DNA from: Propionibacteriaceae bacterium UBA6122
GTDB lineage: Bacteria; Actinomycetota; Actinomycetes; Propionibacteriales; Propionibacteriaceae
Assembly: GCA_002428365.1 (NCBI GenBank)
Contig: DIVW01000040.1
Span: 79,924 to 143,923, forward strand
Length of the DNA: 64,000 bases
Direction: 5' to 3'
A program made the translations under genes and the position numbers. Below, in pieces: positions 41,943-50,503 of the stretch. Below the pieces are notes generated by a model, which saw nothing but the letters and a program-made list of their open reading frames with translations, searched no databases and was not told the origin of the DNA. Numbering within the stretch: position 1 is the first letter of the stretch; every line of letters starts with the position of its first letter.

Positions 41943-43204
41943 TAGCCGACTCCGATCACCGTCAAGACAATCAGCGCCAGGTTCAGCGCCACAATTGCCG
42001 CGACTACGATCCAGGCTACGACTTTTACCGGCCGATGGTTTGCCAGAACGCCCATCAGGGCAGGGTTGCTGGTCAAGCGCACCAGCGGAATCAAGGCGAA
42101 AGGAATGCCGAAACTTAGCACCACCTGGCTGAGCACCAATGCCCATGTCGGGTTCACGCCGAGCCCCAGAATCACCAATGCGGGCACCAAGGTAACAGCT
42201 CGGCGAGCCAGCATCGGTACCCGCACTCGCAGCAATCCAGCCATGATTTCCGCCCCGGCGTAACAGCCCACCGAGGTGGACGCCAGCCCGGAGGCCAACA
42301 GCCCGACCGCAAATAGCACGGCTACCGACGGGCCCAGAGTGTGGGCGATAGCGGCGTGAGCGCCCTGAATCGAGTCAGTGCCAGCGACTCCCTGAAGACT
42401 GGTGGCGGCCAGCAGCAACATCGCCACATTCACCGTGCCGGCGATCAACATCGACACCACCACATCCCACCGGGTTGCGTGCAGCATGCGGTGCAGGTCG
42501 GTGCCATCGGCCAACTGGCGATCTCTGGCCAGAGCCGAATGGACATAGATCGCGTGCGGCATCACCGTGGCACCGAGCATGCTGGCGGCCAGCAACACCG
42601 ATTCAGTCCCAGCAAAGCGCGGCACCAGACCTTCGAAGGTCTGCGCCCAGGAGATGTCGCTGACGAACAGGCCGGCGGTGAAACCGATGGTGATCACCAA
42701 CAGCAGACCCATGACGACAAACTCGAAGTGGCGCTGGCCGCCGCGTCCCTGAACTGCGAGCAGCAGCATTGAAACCACACCCACGATCAGCCCGCCAACC
42801 AGGAGCGGCAGACCGAAGAGGATTTGCAGGGCAATCGCGCCACCCAACACCTCGGCCAGGTCGGTGGCCAGTACCACGAGTTCCGCCTGAGCCCAGTAGG
42901 CGAGCCTTGGCCCGGTGGACATTCGCCGCCCTACCAACTCCGGCAGACTGCGGCCGGTAACCAGGCCGGCCTTTGCCGAGAGGTACTGCACCAGCATCGC
43001 TGCAGCATTGGCCAACACCAGCACCCAGATCAGCAGATAGCCGTAGAGAGCCCCCGCAGTGAGATTGGCGGCCACATTGCCCGGATCCACATAGGCGATC
43101 GCGGCAACGAAGGCTGGCCCCCACAGCCAGGAAAAGCGGCGCGGCGCGGCGCCCCCCGCACGCTGACTCGCCTGCTCCGAAGCCGGAGACGCCACGTCAT
43201 CCAT
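41942..43204 (-). CDS. mntH: NRAMP manganese/divalent metal transporter
   Basis: A 420-residue transporter of about 11 helices. The metal-binding DPGN motif is in AAIAYVDPGNVAAN and the MPH motif is in ATVMPHAIYVHSAL. ATG 43204 (MDDVASPASEQ). An 18-base perfect palindrome ends just before the start and is the likely MntR operator. It should import Mn2+ by proton symport under Mn limitation. Confidence 0.94.
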   Translation of the reverse strand: MDDVASPASEQASQRAGGAAPRRFSWLWGPAFVAAIAYVDPGNVAANLTAGALYGYLLIWVLVLANAAAMLVQYLSAKAGLVTGRSLPELVGRRMSTGPRLAYWAQAELVVLATDLAEVLGGAIALQILFGLPLLVGGLIVGVVSMLLLAVQGRGGQRHFEFVVMGLLLVITIGFTAGLFVSDISWAQTFEGLVPRFAGTESVLLAASMLGATVMPHAIYVHSALARDRQLADGTDLHRMLHATRWDVVVSMLIAGTVNVAMLLLAATSLQGVAGTDSIQGAHAAIAHTLGPSVAVLFAVGLLASGLASTSVGCYAGAEIMAGLLRVRVPMLARRAVTLVPALVILGLGVNPTWALVLSQVVLSFGIPFALIPLVRLTSNPALMGVLANHRPVKVVAWIVVAAIVALNLALIVLTVIGVG

Positions 43205-43206
43205 AC

Positions 43207-43224
43207 AGTTAAGTTAACTTAACT
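43207..43224. promoter_or_regulatory. Perfect 18-bp palindrome upstream of mntH (MntR box)
   Basis: AGTTAAGTTAACTTAACT is its own reverse complement, three bases upstream of the mntH ATG. Its TTAA-rich form fits DtxR/MntR-type operators. Because it covers the expected ribosome-binding region it could block both transcription and early elongation. Confidence 0.85.
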
Positions 43225-43444
43225 TGTCGCTCTGCCGCAGCCGAACTCCAAGGACTTGGCTAGCCAGGGCAAGAATCAGGCAACAGCGCGCGCTCGGCTG
43301 CCAATTTGAGGAACACTTGAGGCGGCCTTGAAGCCAAGGTGAGGCTGCGTCTTCGACCATAGAAGGGTCGGGCTCGCTTACCCCCAGCACACGGAGACCC
43401 TCCTGCTCGACATCACTTGAATCATCGAAGTCGAGAGGCACTCA

Positions 43445-43828
43445 ATGTCCACCTTCAAATCGGCACTGGCCAGAGTTTTGCTCATCCCGATCACGCTGGC
43501 GGTGTCGCTCACCGTAGGCCTTTCCTCGGCCACGGTGAGTGTCGCCGCCGCACCCACCACCGTCGCGACGACGACGATCCATCCCACTGCGGTCAAGCAC
43601 TACAAGATGGCCACGGTGAAGAAGCACAACAAGAAGACCAACTGCTGGACGGTCGTCGGCAAGAACGTCTACAAGCTCACCAAGTACATCAAGAAGCACC
43701 CCGGGGGCTCCAAGCGCATTGTCGCAATGTGCGGCAAGGACGCCACTGCCGCCTACCGCAATCAGCACGGCAGCACCGGTAAAGCGGCCAAAGCCTTGAA
43801 GAAGTACAAAATCGGCGTCCTCGCCTAA
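43445..43828 (+). CDS. Exported cytochrome b5-like heme-binding protein
   Basis: A 127-residue protein with an N-terminal signal peptide (LARVLLIPITLAVSLTVGL, cleavage near SVAAA) and one cytochrome b5 domain. The heme-ligand motif HPGG is in IKKHPGGSKRI, and a second His follows in YRNQHGS at the usual distance; NCWTVVGKNVYKLTKY is the conserved start of the fold. The protein is very Lys-rich (basic), including its C-terminal helix. ATG 43445. Stand-alone secreted b5 domains are uncommon in actinobacteria. The redox partner is unknown. Confidence 0.82.
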   Translation: MSTFKSALARVLLIPITLAVSLTVGLSSATVSVAAAPTTVATTTIHPTAVKHYKMATVKKHNKKTNCWTVVGKNVYKLTKYIKKHPGGSKRIVAMCGKDATAAYRNQHGSTGKAAKALKKYKIGVLA

Positions 43829-43861
43829 AGCCCCTCAGTAACCGCGGGGCCCCCGGCCCCG

Positions 43862-44581
43862 CTACCCTGCCCGCCGAGATACCCCGGCGGGCAGGGTGCC
43901 GAGTTCATCCAGCAACCGCGCCGCCGAAAGTCCAGTCGAGGCTGCGCCAGGTAGCCGCACTTCCTGCAGTACCAGCTGGCTAACCCCCTCAGCCTGCAAA
44001 GTGGCGATCAGGTCGACCAGACCTGCGGCAGTGTGAAATCGAGGATCCACCGTGGTGCGCACTTCGAAAGCCACTCCGGCGGCCAATACCGATTCCAGCG
44101 CTGCCCAGGCCCGCTTCCCGGACGTGCCCACCCCAGTGATCGCTGGGTACTCCTCCGGGAGTCCTTTGATGTCCAGACCCACCCAGTCCAACTCCGGGAG
44201 CAGGGAGGCCAGTCGCTTAGGGTAGGCACCCCCGGTGTGTAGGCCCACCTGGTAGCCCAACTCACGAACCGTGGCCGCCGCCGCCCCGAGGCCAGCCTGC
44301 GCGGTGGGTTCTCCGCCGGAGAACACCACCGCATCGAGCAGGCCACGGCGCGCGAGCAGATGGGCCCAGACCTCGCCCCACTCAACCTCGGCCGCGGTCT
44401 CGAACGCGATCAGAGCTGGGTTGTGGCAATACCGGCACTGCCACGGGCAGCCCTGTAGAAACACGGTGGCCACCAACCGGCCCGGCCAATCACAGACCGA
44501 CAGTCTGGCCAGACCGGCGATAGTCAGGTTCACCACGCATCCTTCGCCGGGTTCAGGGACCGCGAGCTGAGCATCGCTCAC
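43862..44581 (-). CDS. nrdG: Anaerobic ribonucleotide reductase activating protein
   Basis: A 239-residue radical SAM activase that generates the glycyl radical on NrdD. The cluster motif is CPWQCRYC with VFLQG upstream and VVFSGGEPTAQ downstream. GTG 44581 overlaps the nrdD stop as GTGA, so the two are coupled. The protein is longer than E. coli NrdG (154) and belongs to the larger NrdG subtype resembling pyruvate-formate-lyase activases. Confidence 0.92.
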   Translation of the reverse strand: MSDAQLAVPEPGEGCVVNLTIAGLARLSVCDWPGRLVATVFLQGCPWQCRYCHNPALIAFETAAEVEWGEVWAHLLARRGLLDAVVFSGGEPTAQAGLGAAAATVRELGYQVGLHTGGAYPKRLASLLPELDWVGLDIKGLPEEYPAITGVGTSGKRAWAALESVLAAGVAFEVRTTVDPRFHTAAGLVDLIATLQAEGVSQLVLQEVRLPGAASTGLSAARLLDELGTLPAGVSRRAG

Positions 44582-46680
44582 ACCAGAATTCGCGACTCTT
44601 CGAAGGACACTCGCTCGGCGAACTCGCCCTTTTTGCCGATATTGAACGACGACACCGGACGGTGGTAGCCCATCACTCTGGTCCACACCTCACAGGACTG
44701 CTCCACCCCGGCCTCAGCGCAGGTAGGGCAAGAGCGGTGCTCACCGCTTAGGTAGCCATGGGCCGGGCAGATCGAAAAGGTCGGAGTGATCGTGATGTAG
44801 GGCAAACCGAAGGCGGTCAGCGACCGCTTCACCAGCTGCTTGCAGGTTTCGGCATCCGAGATCCGCTCGCTCATATACAGGTGCAGCACGGTGCCGCCGG
44901 TGTACTTGCGCTGCAACTCCTCCTGGCGAGTGAGCGCCTCGAACGGATCATCAGTGAAGCCCACTGGAAGCTGGGAGGAATTGGTGTAGTACGGGTTGTC
45001 CTGAGTTCCGGCTTGGAGGATGCCGGCGAAGCGCTTCCGATCCTCCTTGGCGAACCGGTAAGTGGTGCCTTCGGCCGGGGTGGCCTCCAAGTTGTACAGG
45101 TGGCCGGTGGCCTCCTGGAACTCCACCATTCGGCTGCGGACGTGATCCAGCACGCGCACTGCCAATCCATGCCCGCGCGGGTCAGTGATGTCATAGGCAT
45201 CGGCGGTGAAATTACGAATCATCTCGTTGATCCCATTCACCCCGATGGTGGAGAAGTGGTTCCGCAAGGTGCCCAAGTAGCGTTTCGTGTAAGGGAAAAG
45301 ACCCTCATCGATGTAGCGCTGGATCACCTTGCGCTTCAGCTCCAAGGAGTCCTTGGCCAGGCGCAGCAGCCGGTCCAGGGCGAGCAACAGCCCCACCTCG
45401 TCACCGGCGTGGACGTGGCCAAGTCGGGCCATGTTGACCGTGACTACACCCAGCGACCCGGTCTGCTCCGCCGAGCCGAAAAGGCCGTTGCCACGCTTGA
45501 GCAGTTCGCGCAGGTCCAACTGGAGCCGACAGCACATCGAGCGCACCATGTTGGGGCTGAGCTCGGAGTTGATGAAGTTCTGGAAGTAGGGCAGGCCGTA
45601 CTTCGCGGTCATCTCGAACAGGGCTTCGGCGTTCGGTGAATCCCAGTCGAAGTCCGGGGTCATGTTGTAGGTCGGGATTGGGAAGGTGAACACCCGCCCC
45701 GAAGCATCCCCGTCGGTCATCACTTCGATATAGGCGCGGTTGATCAGGTCCATCTCAGCCTGCAACTCCCCATAGGTGAAATCGACTTCGCGGCCGCCGA
45801 TCACCGGGGTTTCCTCCCGCAGATCCTCCGGGCACACCCAATCGAAGGTGAGGTTGGTGAAGGGCGTCTGGGTACCCCAGCGAGACGGAACGTTGAGGTT
45901 GTAGATCAGTTCCTGGATGCTCTGCTTGATCTCTTCGTAGCTCAGCGAATCCAGCCGGACGAACGGCGCCAGGTAGGTGTCGAAGGAGCTGAAGGCCTGC
46001 GCACCGGCCCACTCGTTCTGGAGACAGCCCAGGAAGTTGACCATCTGGCCAACCGCTGAGCTCAGGTGCTTAGGCGGGGTGGAATCCACCTTGCCCGGCA
46101 CCCCGTTAAGGCCCTCACGCAGCAACGTCTTCAACGACCAGCCAGCGCAGTAGCCGCTGAGCATGTCGAGGTCGTGAATGTGGAAATCGCCCTCGCGGTG
46201 GGCAGCCCCAATTTCGGGCGCGTAGACATGGGAGAGCCAATAGTTGGCGGTGACCTTGCCTGAGGTGTTCAGGATCAACCCGCCCAAGGAGTAGCCCTGG
46301 TTGGCGTTGGCGTTGATCCGCCAGTCGGAGCGATCAAGGTACTCGTTGATCGAGTTGGCCACGTCGACGATTGCATGGCGGGTTTCGCGCAGCTTGTGAT
46401 GCTGCTCACGGTAAACGATGTACGCCCGCGCGGTAGCGGTGTGGCCCACTTCGATCAGCAGGTGCTCAACGGCATCCTGGATCTCCTCAACATGGGGAGT
46501 GGTGCCGCGCCGACCAAGTCGCAGGCCAACCTGGCGGGCTAGTAGTTGGGCCTCGGCACCGTCCAACTCGCCGGTGGCGACGCCAGCACGCGAGATGGCC
46601 GATTCGATCTTGGCCAAGTCGAAGTTCGACTGGCTCTGATCGCGCTTGATGATGTGGGACGGGGTGGTGATTTCGCTCAT
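44578..46680 (-). CDS. nrdD: Anaerobic (class III) ribonucleoside-triphosphate reductase
   Basis: A 700-residue glycyl-radical enzyme that makes dNTPs without oxygen. An ATP-cone lies at the N-terminus (IIKRDQSQSNFDLAKIESAI). The glycyl radical site is RVMGYHRPV near the C-terminus, next to the zinc-type cysteines of CPAHGYL, SCPTCAEAG and QSCEVW. ATG 46680 (MSEITTPSH) has AAGGAAG at the right distance; the frame runs on upstream through tandem repeats but that part is leader. It is preceded by an adenosylcobalamin riboswitch, so it should be expressed when B12 is scarce. Confidence 0.96.
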   Translation of the reverse strand: MSEITTPSHIIKRDQSQSNFDLAKIESAISRAGVATGELDGAEAQLLARQVGLRLGRRGTTPHVEEIQDAVEHLLIEVGHTATARAYIVYREQHHKLRETRHAIVDVANSINEYLDRSDWRINANANQGYSLGGLILNTSGKVTANYWLSHVYAPEIGAAHREGDFHIHDLDMLSGYCAGWSLKTLLREGLNGVPGKVDSTPPKHLSSAVGQMVNFLGCLQNEWAGAQAFSSFDTYLAPFVRLDSLSYEEIKQSIQELIYNLNVPSRWGTQTPFTNLTFDWVCPEDLREETPVIGGREVDFTYGELQAEMDLINRAYIEVMTDGDASGRVFTFPIPTYNMTPDFDWDSPNAEALFEMTAKYGLPYFQNFINSELSPNMVRSMCCRLQLDLRELLKRGNGLFGSAEQTGSLGVVTVNMARLGHVHAGDEVGLLLALDRLLRLAKDSLELKRKVIQRYIDEGLFPYTKRYLGTLRNHFSTIGVNGINEMIRNFTADAYDITDPRGHGLAVRVLDHVRSRMVEFQEATGHLYNLEATPAEGTTYRFAKEDRKRFAGILQAGTQDNPYYTNSSQLPVGFTDDPFEALTRQEELQRKYTGGTVLHLYMSERISDAETCKQLVKRSLTAFGLPYITITPTFSICPAHGYLSGEHRSCPTCAEAGVEQSCEVWTRVMGYHRPVSSFNIGKKGEFAERVSFEESRILV

Positions 46681-46779
46681 GGCGCTTCCTTCTGCAGATG
46701 CCTCTCGCACCCGACACCACGGCAAGAGTTGCGAATCTCCGCAAAGCTCCCTGATCAGAACCCAAGAAGTGCCCAGATC

Positions 46780-46886
46780 AAGAACCCCATGCAAGTTCCC
46801 TCGTTGAGAAACCCCAAGCAAGTTCCCCCGTTGAGAAACCCCAAGCAAGTTCCCTCGTTGAGAAACCCCAAGCAAGTTCCCTGAGC
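46780..46886. repeat. 27-bp tandem repeat (about four copies) in the nrdD leader
   Basis: The unit GAGAAACCCCAAGCAAGTTC plus CCTCGTT recurs at 46806, 46833 and 46860, with a diverged copy from 46780. The last copy runs into CCCTGAGCTCGTCGAAGGG, a TTCGAC/GCTCAG-type palindromic element like the one after cysK. Copies differ by one or two bases. They lie between the riboswitch and the nrdD start. Confidence 0.88.
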
Positions 46887-46984
46887 TCGTCGAAGGGTCA
46901 GCCGAAGGACCTGCAAAGCCGAAGCTGCTGCCCAGGCCAGCCCTCCCACGAGGCCGTGCTGCCGGCACTCCGCGGCGCGGAGTG

Positions 46985-47175
46985 GCAAAGGCAGGTCTTC
47001 GGACTCATGGGCTGGACGCGGATATCGTCCGCGTCGGGCCTACTGGCCGTCGCTTCCCAGGATCGCTCCCAGTGCTTGATGACGGCGGTCGTTCCCATTA
47101 ACCGCTGCGGGGCAGCTCCGGATTCACACCGGATTCCCTCTTTCCCCGACCCACCTGGACGGTAGGCCGAACCCT
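46985..47175 (-). ncRNA. Adenosylcobalamin (B12) riboswitch upstream of nrdDG
   Basis: Read on the minus strand the segment shows the conserved series GGGAATCCGGTGTGAATCCG, then GCTGCCCCGCAGCGGT, CACTGGG, CTGGGAAGCGACGGCCAGTA, and near the end GAGTCCGAAGACCTGCC. These are the B12-box and core elements of the cobalamin riboswitch class. The boundaries are approximate. It lies about 300 bases upstream of nrdD. B12 binding normally switches downstream genes off, so class III reductase would be repressed when cobalamin is present. Confidence 0.9.
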
Positions 47176-47200
47176 TACGCCGACCACTATATCGGCTAAC

Positions 47201-47214
47201 TTACATCGATGTAA
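47201..47214. promoter_or_regulatory. Perfect 14-bp palindrome in the nrdD promoter region
   Basis: TTACATCGATGTAA is self-complementary. It is flanked at 47183-47194 by CCACTATATCGG and at 47221-47232 by AGATGTTGTGGT, which resemble halves of NrdR boxes. Regulator unknown. Confidence 0.5.
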
Positions 47215-47408
47215 CTAGCTAGATGTTGTGGTCCGCGCCTCGATGGGCCCCAGCACCGCCACGGCTGGTGAGGGCCGCAGGTCGCCGCCGATCCCCCGCC
47301 TCCGGTTCTCCCGACGCAGCAGCTTTCTCAAGCCTGACCCGCTCGGCGGCTTTCTTGGTCAAGGCCAGCCAGTTAACGTGGAGGCAGTATTGGCGATGAG
47401 GAGTTCCG

Positions 47409-47864
47409 ATGATCGAATTGAACCCGCACATCGAAGTCATTCCGGCCTGGATTCGGGCTGGCATCCGGGTGCAAGTGCCGATGGCCCAACTGCAACAGGT
47501 CTTTGGCCCCACCTTTGAACGCGCGGCCGCAGCGATAAACGCGGCTGGCACCGACATCATCGGACCGGCCTACGCCTGCTACTTCGGCGAACCGAGCGAC
47601 ACAGTTGATGTGGAGATCGGCTTTGGCGTCGATTCCTGGATCGAATCCGCAGACCTGCTGGTCGCCCAGGTGCCATCCTTCGAGGCCGTGGTCGGCACCC
47701 ACATCGGGCCCTACGAACAACTGGAGGCCAGCTACGAGAAGCTGGTGCCGTGGATGGTTGACCAGGACGTGAACCTGGCCGACTACATGTACGAGTTCTA
47801 CGACACGATGCCAGATCGGGACGCGTCCGCACCGACGACCAGGATGGTCTTCCCGCTGCTCTAG
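47409..47864 (+). CDS. GyrI-like small-molecule-binding domain protein
   Basis: A 151-residue stand-alone effector-binding domain of the GyrI/SOUL-like fold used by AraC- and MerR-type regulators. Visible features are the start MIELNPHIEVIPAWIRAGIR, PAYACYFGEPSDTVDVEIGF in the middle and VVGTHIGPYEQLEASYEKL, the conserved GPY-E ligand-pocket segment. No DNA-binding part is present. Such proteins may bind or hydrolyse small toxic or drug-like molecules. ATG 47409 follows TGAGGAG. Confidence 0.85.
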   Translation: MIELNPHIEVIPAWIRAGIRVQVPMAQLQQVFGPTFERAAAAINAAGTDIIGPAYACYFGEPSDTVDVEIGFGVDSWIESADLLVAQVPSFEAVVGTHIGPYEQLEASYEKLVPWMVDQDVNLADYMYEFYDTMPDRDASAPTTRMVFPLL

Positions 47865-47884
47865 GGGCTGATCGCTGCTTGCGA

Positions 47885-49660
47885 TCAGGGAGTATCAGCC
47901 GACCAGGGCGAAGCTGGCAACTGCGGGGTGGCTGGTGAGCGCGGCATTTCCTCACTCAGGGGAACTTCGGCGCTGGGTGGCAAATCGGCCGACCAAGGTG
48001 AAGCTGGCAACTGTGGCGACACTGGCCACCTGGGTGCCTCAACCGAGGGCGGTGGGTCGGCCGACCAAGGCGAAGCCGGCAACTGCGGCACCTCCAACGC
48101 TGGCGGCAGATCGGCCGACCAGGGTGAAGCTGGCAGTTTGGGCGGCTCCGCGCCCGGCGGGGGCGCATCCGGCGACCACGGCGAGCGTGGCAGCCGCGGC
48201 AACTCCGCGCTCGGCGATGGCGGCGACTCCGGGCGCGGCAAGAGGGGCACGACAACCGACTCCGGCTCAGCCTTGACCGGTGGCTCGATCGGCGTGGTGG
48301 AGACCTCGCCGGTGCGCGCGACTTCGGCATACCACCGGGCGCTGGCCTTGGGAACGCGGTTGAGAGCTTTGTCTACCCGAACGATCCCGAAACGTTTGCC
48401 GTAGCCCCAGGACCACTCGAAGTTGTCGATGAGCGACCAGACCAGGTAGCCCTGCAGGTTCACGCCGAGCTGCAGCGCCTGGTGCGCAGCCAAGAGGTGG
48501 CGGCGAATGAAGTCCAGGCGGTCAGTGGTGTCGTCCACGAAGCCGTCGGCATCCGGCTCGTCGGGGAACGCCGCGCCGTTTTCGGTTATCACCAACGCGG
48601 TGCCCGAAGCGCCGGTGTAGTCCTCATGCAGTCGCACCAGCAGCCGCTTAAGCCCGCTGGGCTCGATCTCCCAACCCATGTCAGTCAACGGGCGATCCCG
48701 CAGTACCTGCTTGGCTGCCGGGGCGGTGATGTGCGGGCTGGGTCGACCAGCCGGGCTTCCCTCACCCGCGGCGAATACGTTGGTGGTGTAGTAGTTGACC
48801 CCCAGCACGTCGATCGGGGTGCTGATCGCCCGCAGATCGCCCTCGCGCACCAAGTCGGCCGGCCAGATCGCAGCCAGATCGTCCAATACGTCGGCGGGGT
48901 AGCGGCCCTTGAAGATGGCGTCGGCAAAGAAGCGGTTCGCGGTGCCGTCGATCCGACGGGCCACGTCAATGTCGGCCGGTGCGTTGGTGGCTGGCATCGC
49001 CGGGGTGAAGTTGAGGGTGATGCCAAGCCTGGCTTCGGAATCGGCTGCGGCCAGCGCCTGGATAGCCAGCCCGTGGCCGAGCATCAGGTGGTGGGCCGCG
49101 CGGATCGAGGCCACCGGATCAGTAAGACCGGGAGCATGCTGGCCAGAAGCATGACCGAGGAAGGCCGAGCACCATGGTTCATTGAGGGTGGTCCAGGTGC
49201 GCACCCGATCCCCAAGACGGCGATGGACGGTCGCTGCGTAGTCAGCAAAACGGGCTGCGGTGTCCCGATTGGTCCAGCCGCCCGGCAGCGCCGCGGGCAG
49301 GTCCCAGTGGTAGAGGGTCAGCCAGGGCGTGATGCCCTTGGCTAGGAGTTCGTCGACCAAGCGGGAGTAGAAGTCCAGGCCTTTGGAGTTCACGCCGGCA
49401 TCGTTCATCACCCGCGGCCAGGAGACCGAGAAGCGGTAGGTGTTGATGCCGAGTTCGGCCATCATCGCCACGTCGGCGGCGTAGCGGTGGTAGTGATCGC
49501 AAGCAACGGTCCCGTCTTCACCGTTGGTGATCCGTCCGGGCTGGCGGCAGAACACATCCCAGATCGAGTCGACCTTGCCGTCTTCAGCGGCTGCCCCCTC
49601 GATCTGGTAGGCGGCGGTGGCCGCACCAAACCTGAAGCCCTCGGGGAATTGCACACTCAT
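47885..49660 (-). CDS. GH1 beta-glucosidase with repetitive Pro/Trp-rich C-terminal tail
   Basis: A 591-residue protein. Residues 1 to about 445 are a complete GH1 barrel: start FPEGFRFGAATAAYQIEGAA, acid/base Glu in WTTLNEPWC, nucleophile Glu in VITENGAAF, and WSLIDNFEWSWGYGKRFGI near the end. The final 140 residues are an unusual Pro-rich extension with five copies of an LPxSPWSxD motif (LPRSPWSPD, LPASPWSAD and variants) joined by PP/EVP linkers. No signal peptide is visible, so the enzyme should be cytosolic and act on imported beta-glucosides. ATG 49660 was used. Confidence 0.93.
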   Translation of the reverse strand: MSVQFPEGFRFGAATAAYQIEGAAAEDGKVDSIWDVFCRQPGRITNGEDGTVACDHYHRYAADVAMMAELGINTYRFSVSWPRVMNDAGVNSKGLDFYSRLVDELLAKGITPWLTLYHWDLPAALPGGWTNRDTAARFADYAATVHRRLGDRVRTWTTLNEPWCSAFLGHASGQHAPGLTDPVASIRAAHHLMLGHGLAIQALAAADSEARLGITLNFTPAMPATNAPADIDVARRIDGTANRFFADAIFKGRYPADVLDDLAAIWPADLVREGDLRAISTPIDVLGVNYYTTNVFAAGEGSPAGRPSPHITAPAAKQVLRDRPLTDMGWEIEPSGLKRLLVRLHEDYTGASGTALVITENGAAFPDEPDADGFVDDTTDRLDFIRRHLLAAHQALQLGVNLQGYLVWSLIDNFEWSWGYGKRFGIVRVDKALNRVPKASARWYAEVARTGEVSTTPIEPPVKAEPESVVVPLLPRPESPPSPSAELPRLPRSPWSPDAPPPGAEPPKLPASPWSADLPPALEVPQLPASPWSADPPPSVEAPRWPVSPQLPASPWSADLPPSAEVPLSEEMPRSPATPQLPASPWSADTP

Positions 49661-49857
49661 GAGTGCTCACTCCAATCTCGCCGGGGGGCTGGATGGGGGT
49701 CGACTAGACCAAACCGGCGAAGGCACCTTCACACGGCGACGATGCCTTGCTCAGGAACTGCGACTGAGGCTAGCACCCGACTCGGCGGTGCCGTCAGCCG
49801 GTCAGTACGAATCCGGACAGATCACCACGGATCCAACTCGCCACCCTAAAGGCGGGA

Positions 49858-50085
49858 TCATTCCTTGGAAGTCGGCTCCTCGGCAGTCGACGGGGAAGCC
49901 GACTCCTCGGGCTTGGCTGGCTTGGCAGGCGGCTCGACGGCCGCTTTGCCTACCTCAGTCTCTTCCTTGAACTCACGGATCGCCTTGCCGGCGTTCTTGC
50001 CGATGCCAGCCAACTTGGTGCCACCGAACAGCACCAGGACCACGACCGCGATGATGGCTATTTCCCAGCCGCCGAGATTCGGCAT
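49858..50085 (-). CDS. tatA: Twin-arginine translocase subunit TatA
   Basis: A 75-residue TatA with the short N-terminal membrane helix (WEIAIIAVVVLVLFGGTKL), the FG hinge, an amphipathic helix (AGIGKNAGKAIREFKEE) and a charged, Pro/Ala/Glu-rich tail. TatA multimers form the protein-conducting element for folded substrates. It stands alone without tatC in the window. Confidence 0.92.
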   Translation of the reverse strand: MPNLGGWEIAIIAVVVLVLFGGTKLAGIGKNAGKAIREFKEETEVGKAAVEPPAKPAKPEESASPSTAEEPTSKE

Positions 50086-50407
50086 TGCTTCTCCTCCCGA
50101 AAACGCTCAAACCAGCCCGTCAGGCGCTGGGCCCCGCAACGAATCGCGAAGCTCTCCCAACTCCAGATCGAGCGCGGGTGCAGTCTCTCACGGAAGCGCC
50201 CGGCTCCAAAGCTAGGTTAGCTCTTGTTGCCCGACGGGAGACCCACTGGCCGCACCCTGCCACCCAAACCGGGCCTGAGTAGGAGTTCAGGCGGGGATAG
50301 GCCCAGCCAACCTGCCTCGACGCGCAGTTGAGGAATTCCGACCAAATACGAGACCACTTGGGGATGTTCGCACTAACATACCTGTGGGGGTACTGAGAGG
50401 AACCATC
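50086..50407. promoter_or_regulatory. Intergenic region upstream of a small ORF, with TACC/GGTA palindrome
   Basis: About 320 bases. At 50379-50392 the sequence TACCTGTGGGGGTA has TACC/GGTA ends and a G-rich core similar in style to CsoR-type copper sites. It ends 15 bases before the small ORF at 50408. No other gene is seen. Confidence 0.4.
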
Positions 50408-50503
50408 ATGCGCAGCCCCGCAGTTGGCCGCTCAGAGCACGCGATTCGCCCGGTGTTCTGGGCCCACCAAGTGGGAGCTCAATCCGAAGGCGCCACACTA
50501 TGA
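50408..50503 (+). CDS. Putative 31-residue leader peptide
   Basis: A short frame starting ATG 50408 with AGAGGA seven to eight bases upstream and ending TGA at 50501-50503, which overlaps the ATG of the next gene. The peptide begins MRSPAVGRSEHAIRPVFW and has one Trp and two His. The good ribosome-binding site and stop/start overlap suggest real translation that couples to the downstream gene. The function is unknown. Confidence 0.45.
   Translation: MRSPAVGRSEHAIRPVFWAHQVGAQSEGATL

Noticed and set aside
46780..46886. CRISPR array
   Set aside because: The repeats are directly adjacent 27-base units without spacers, and no cas genes are nearby.
46681..46968. Upstream extension of NrdD
   Set aside because: The frame is open only because the 27-base repeats are a multiple of three; ATG 46680 has a good ribosome-binding site and starts the conserved ATP-cone.
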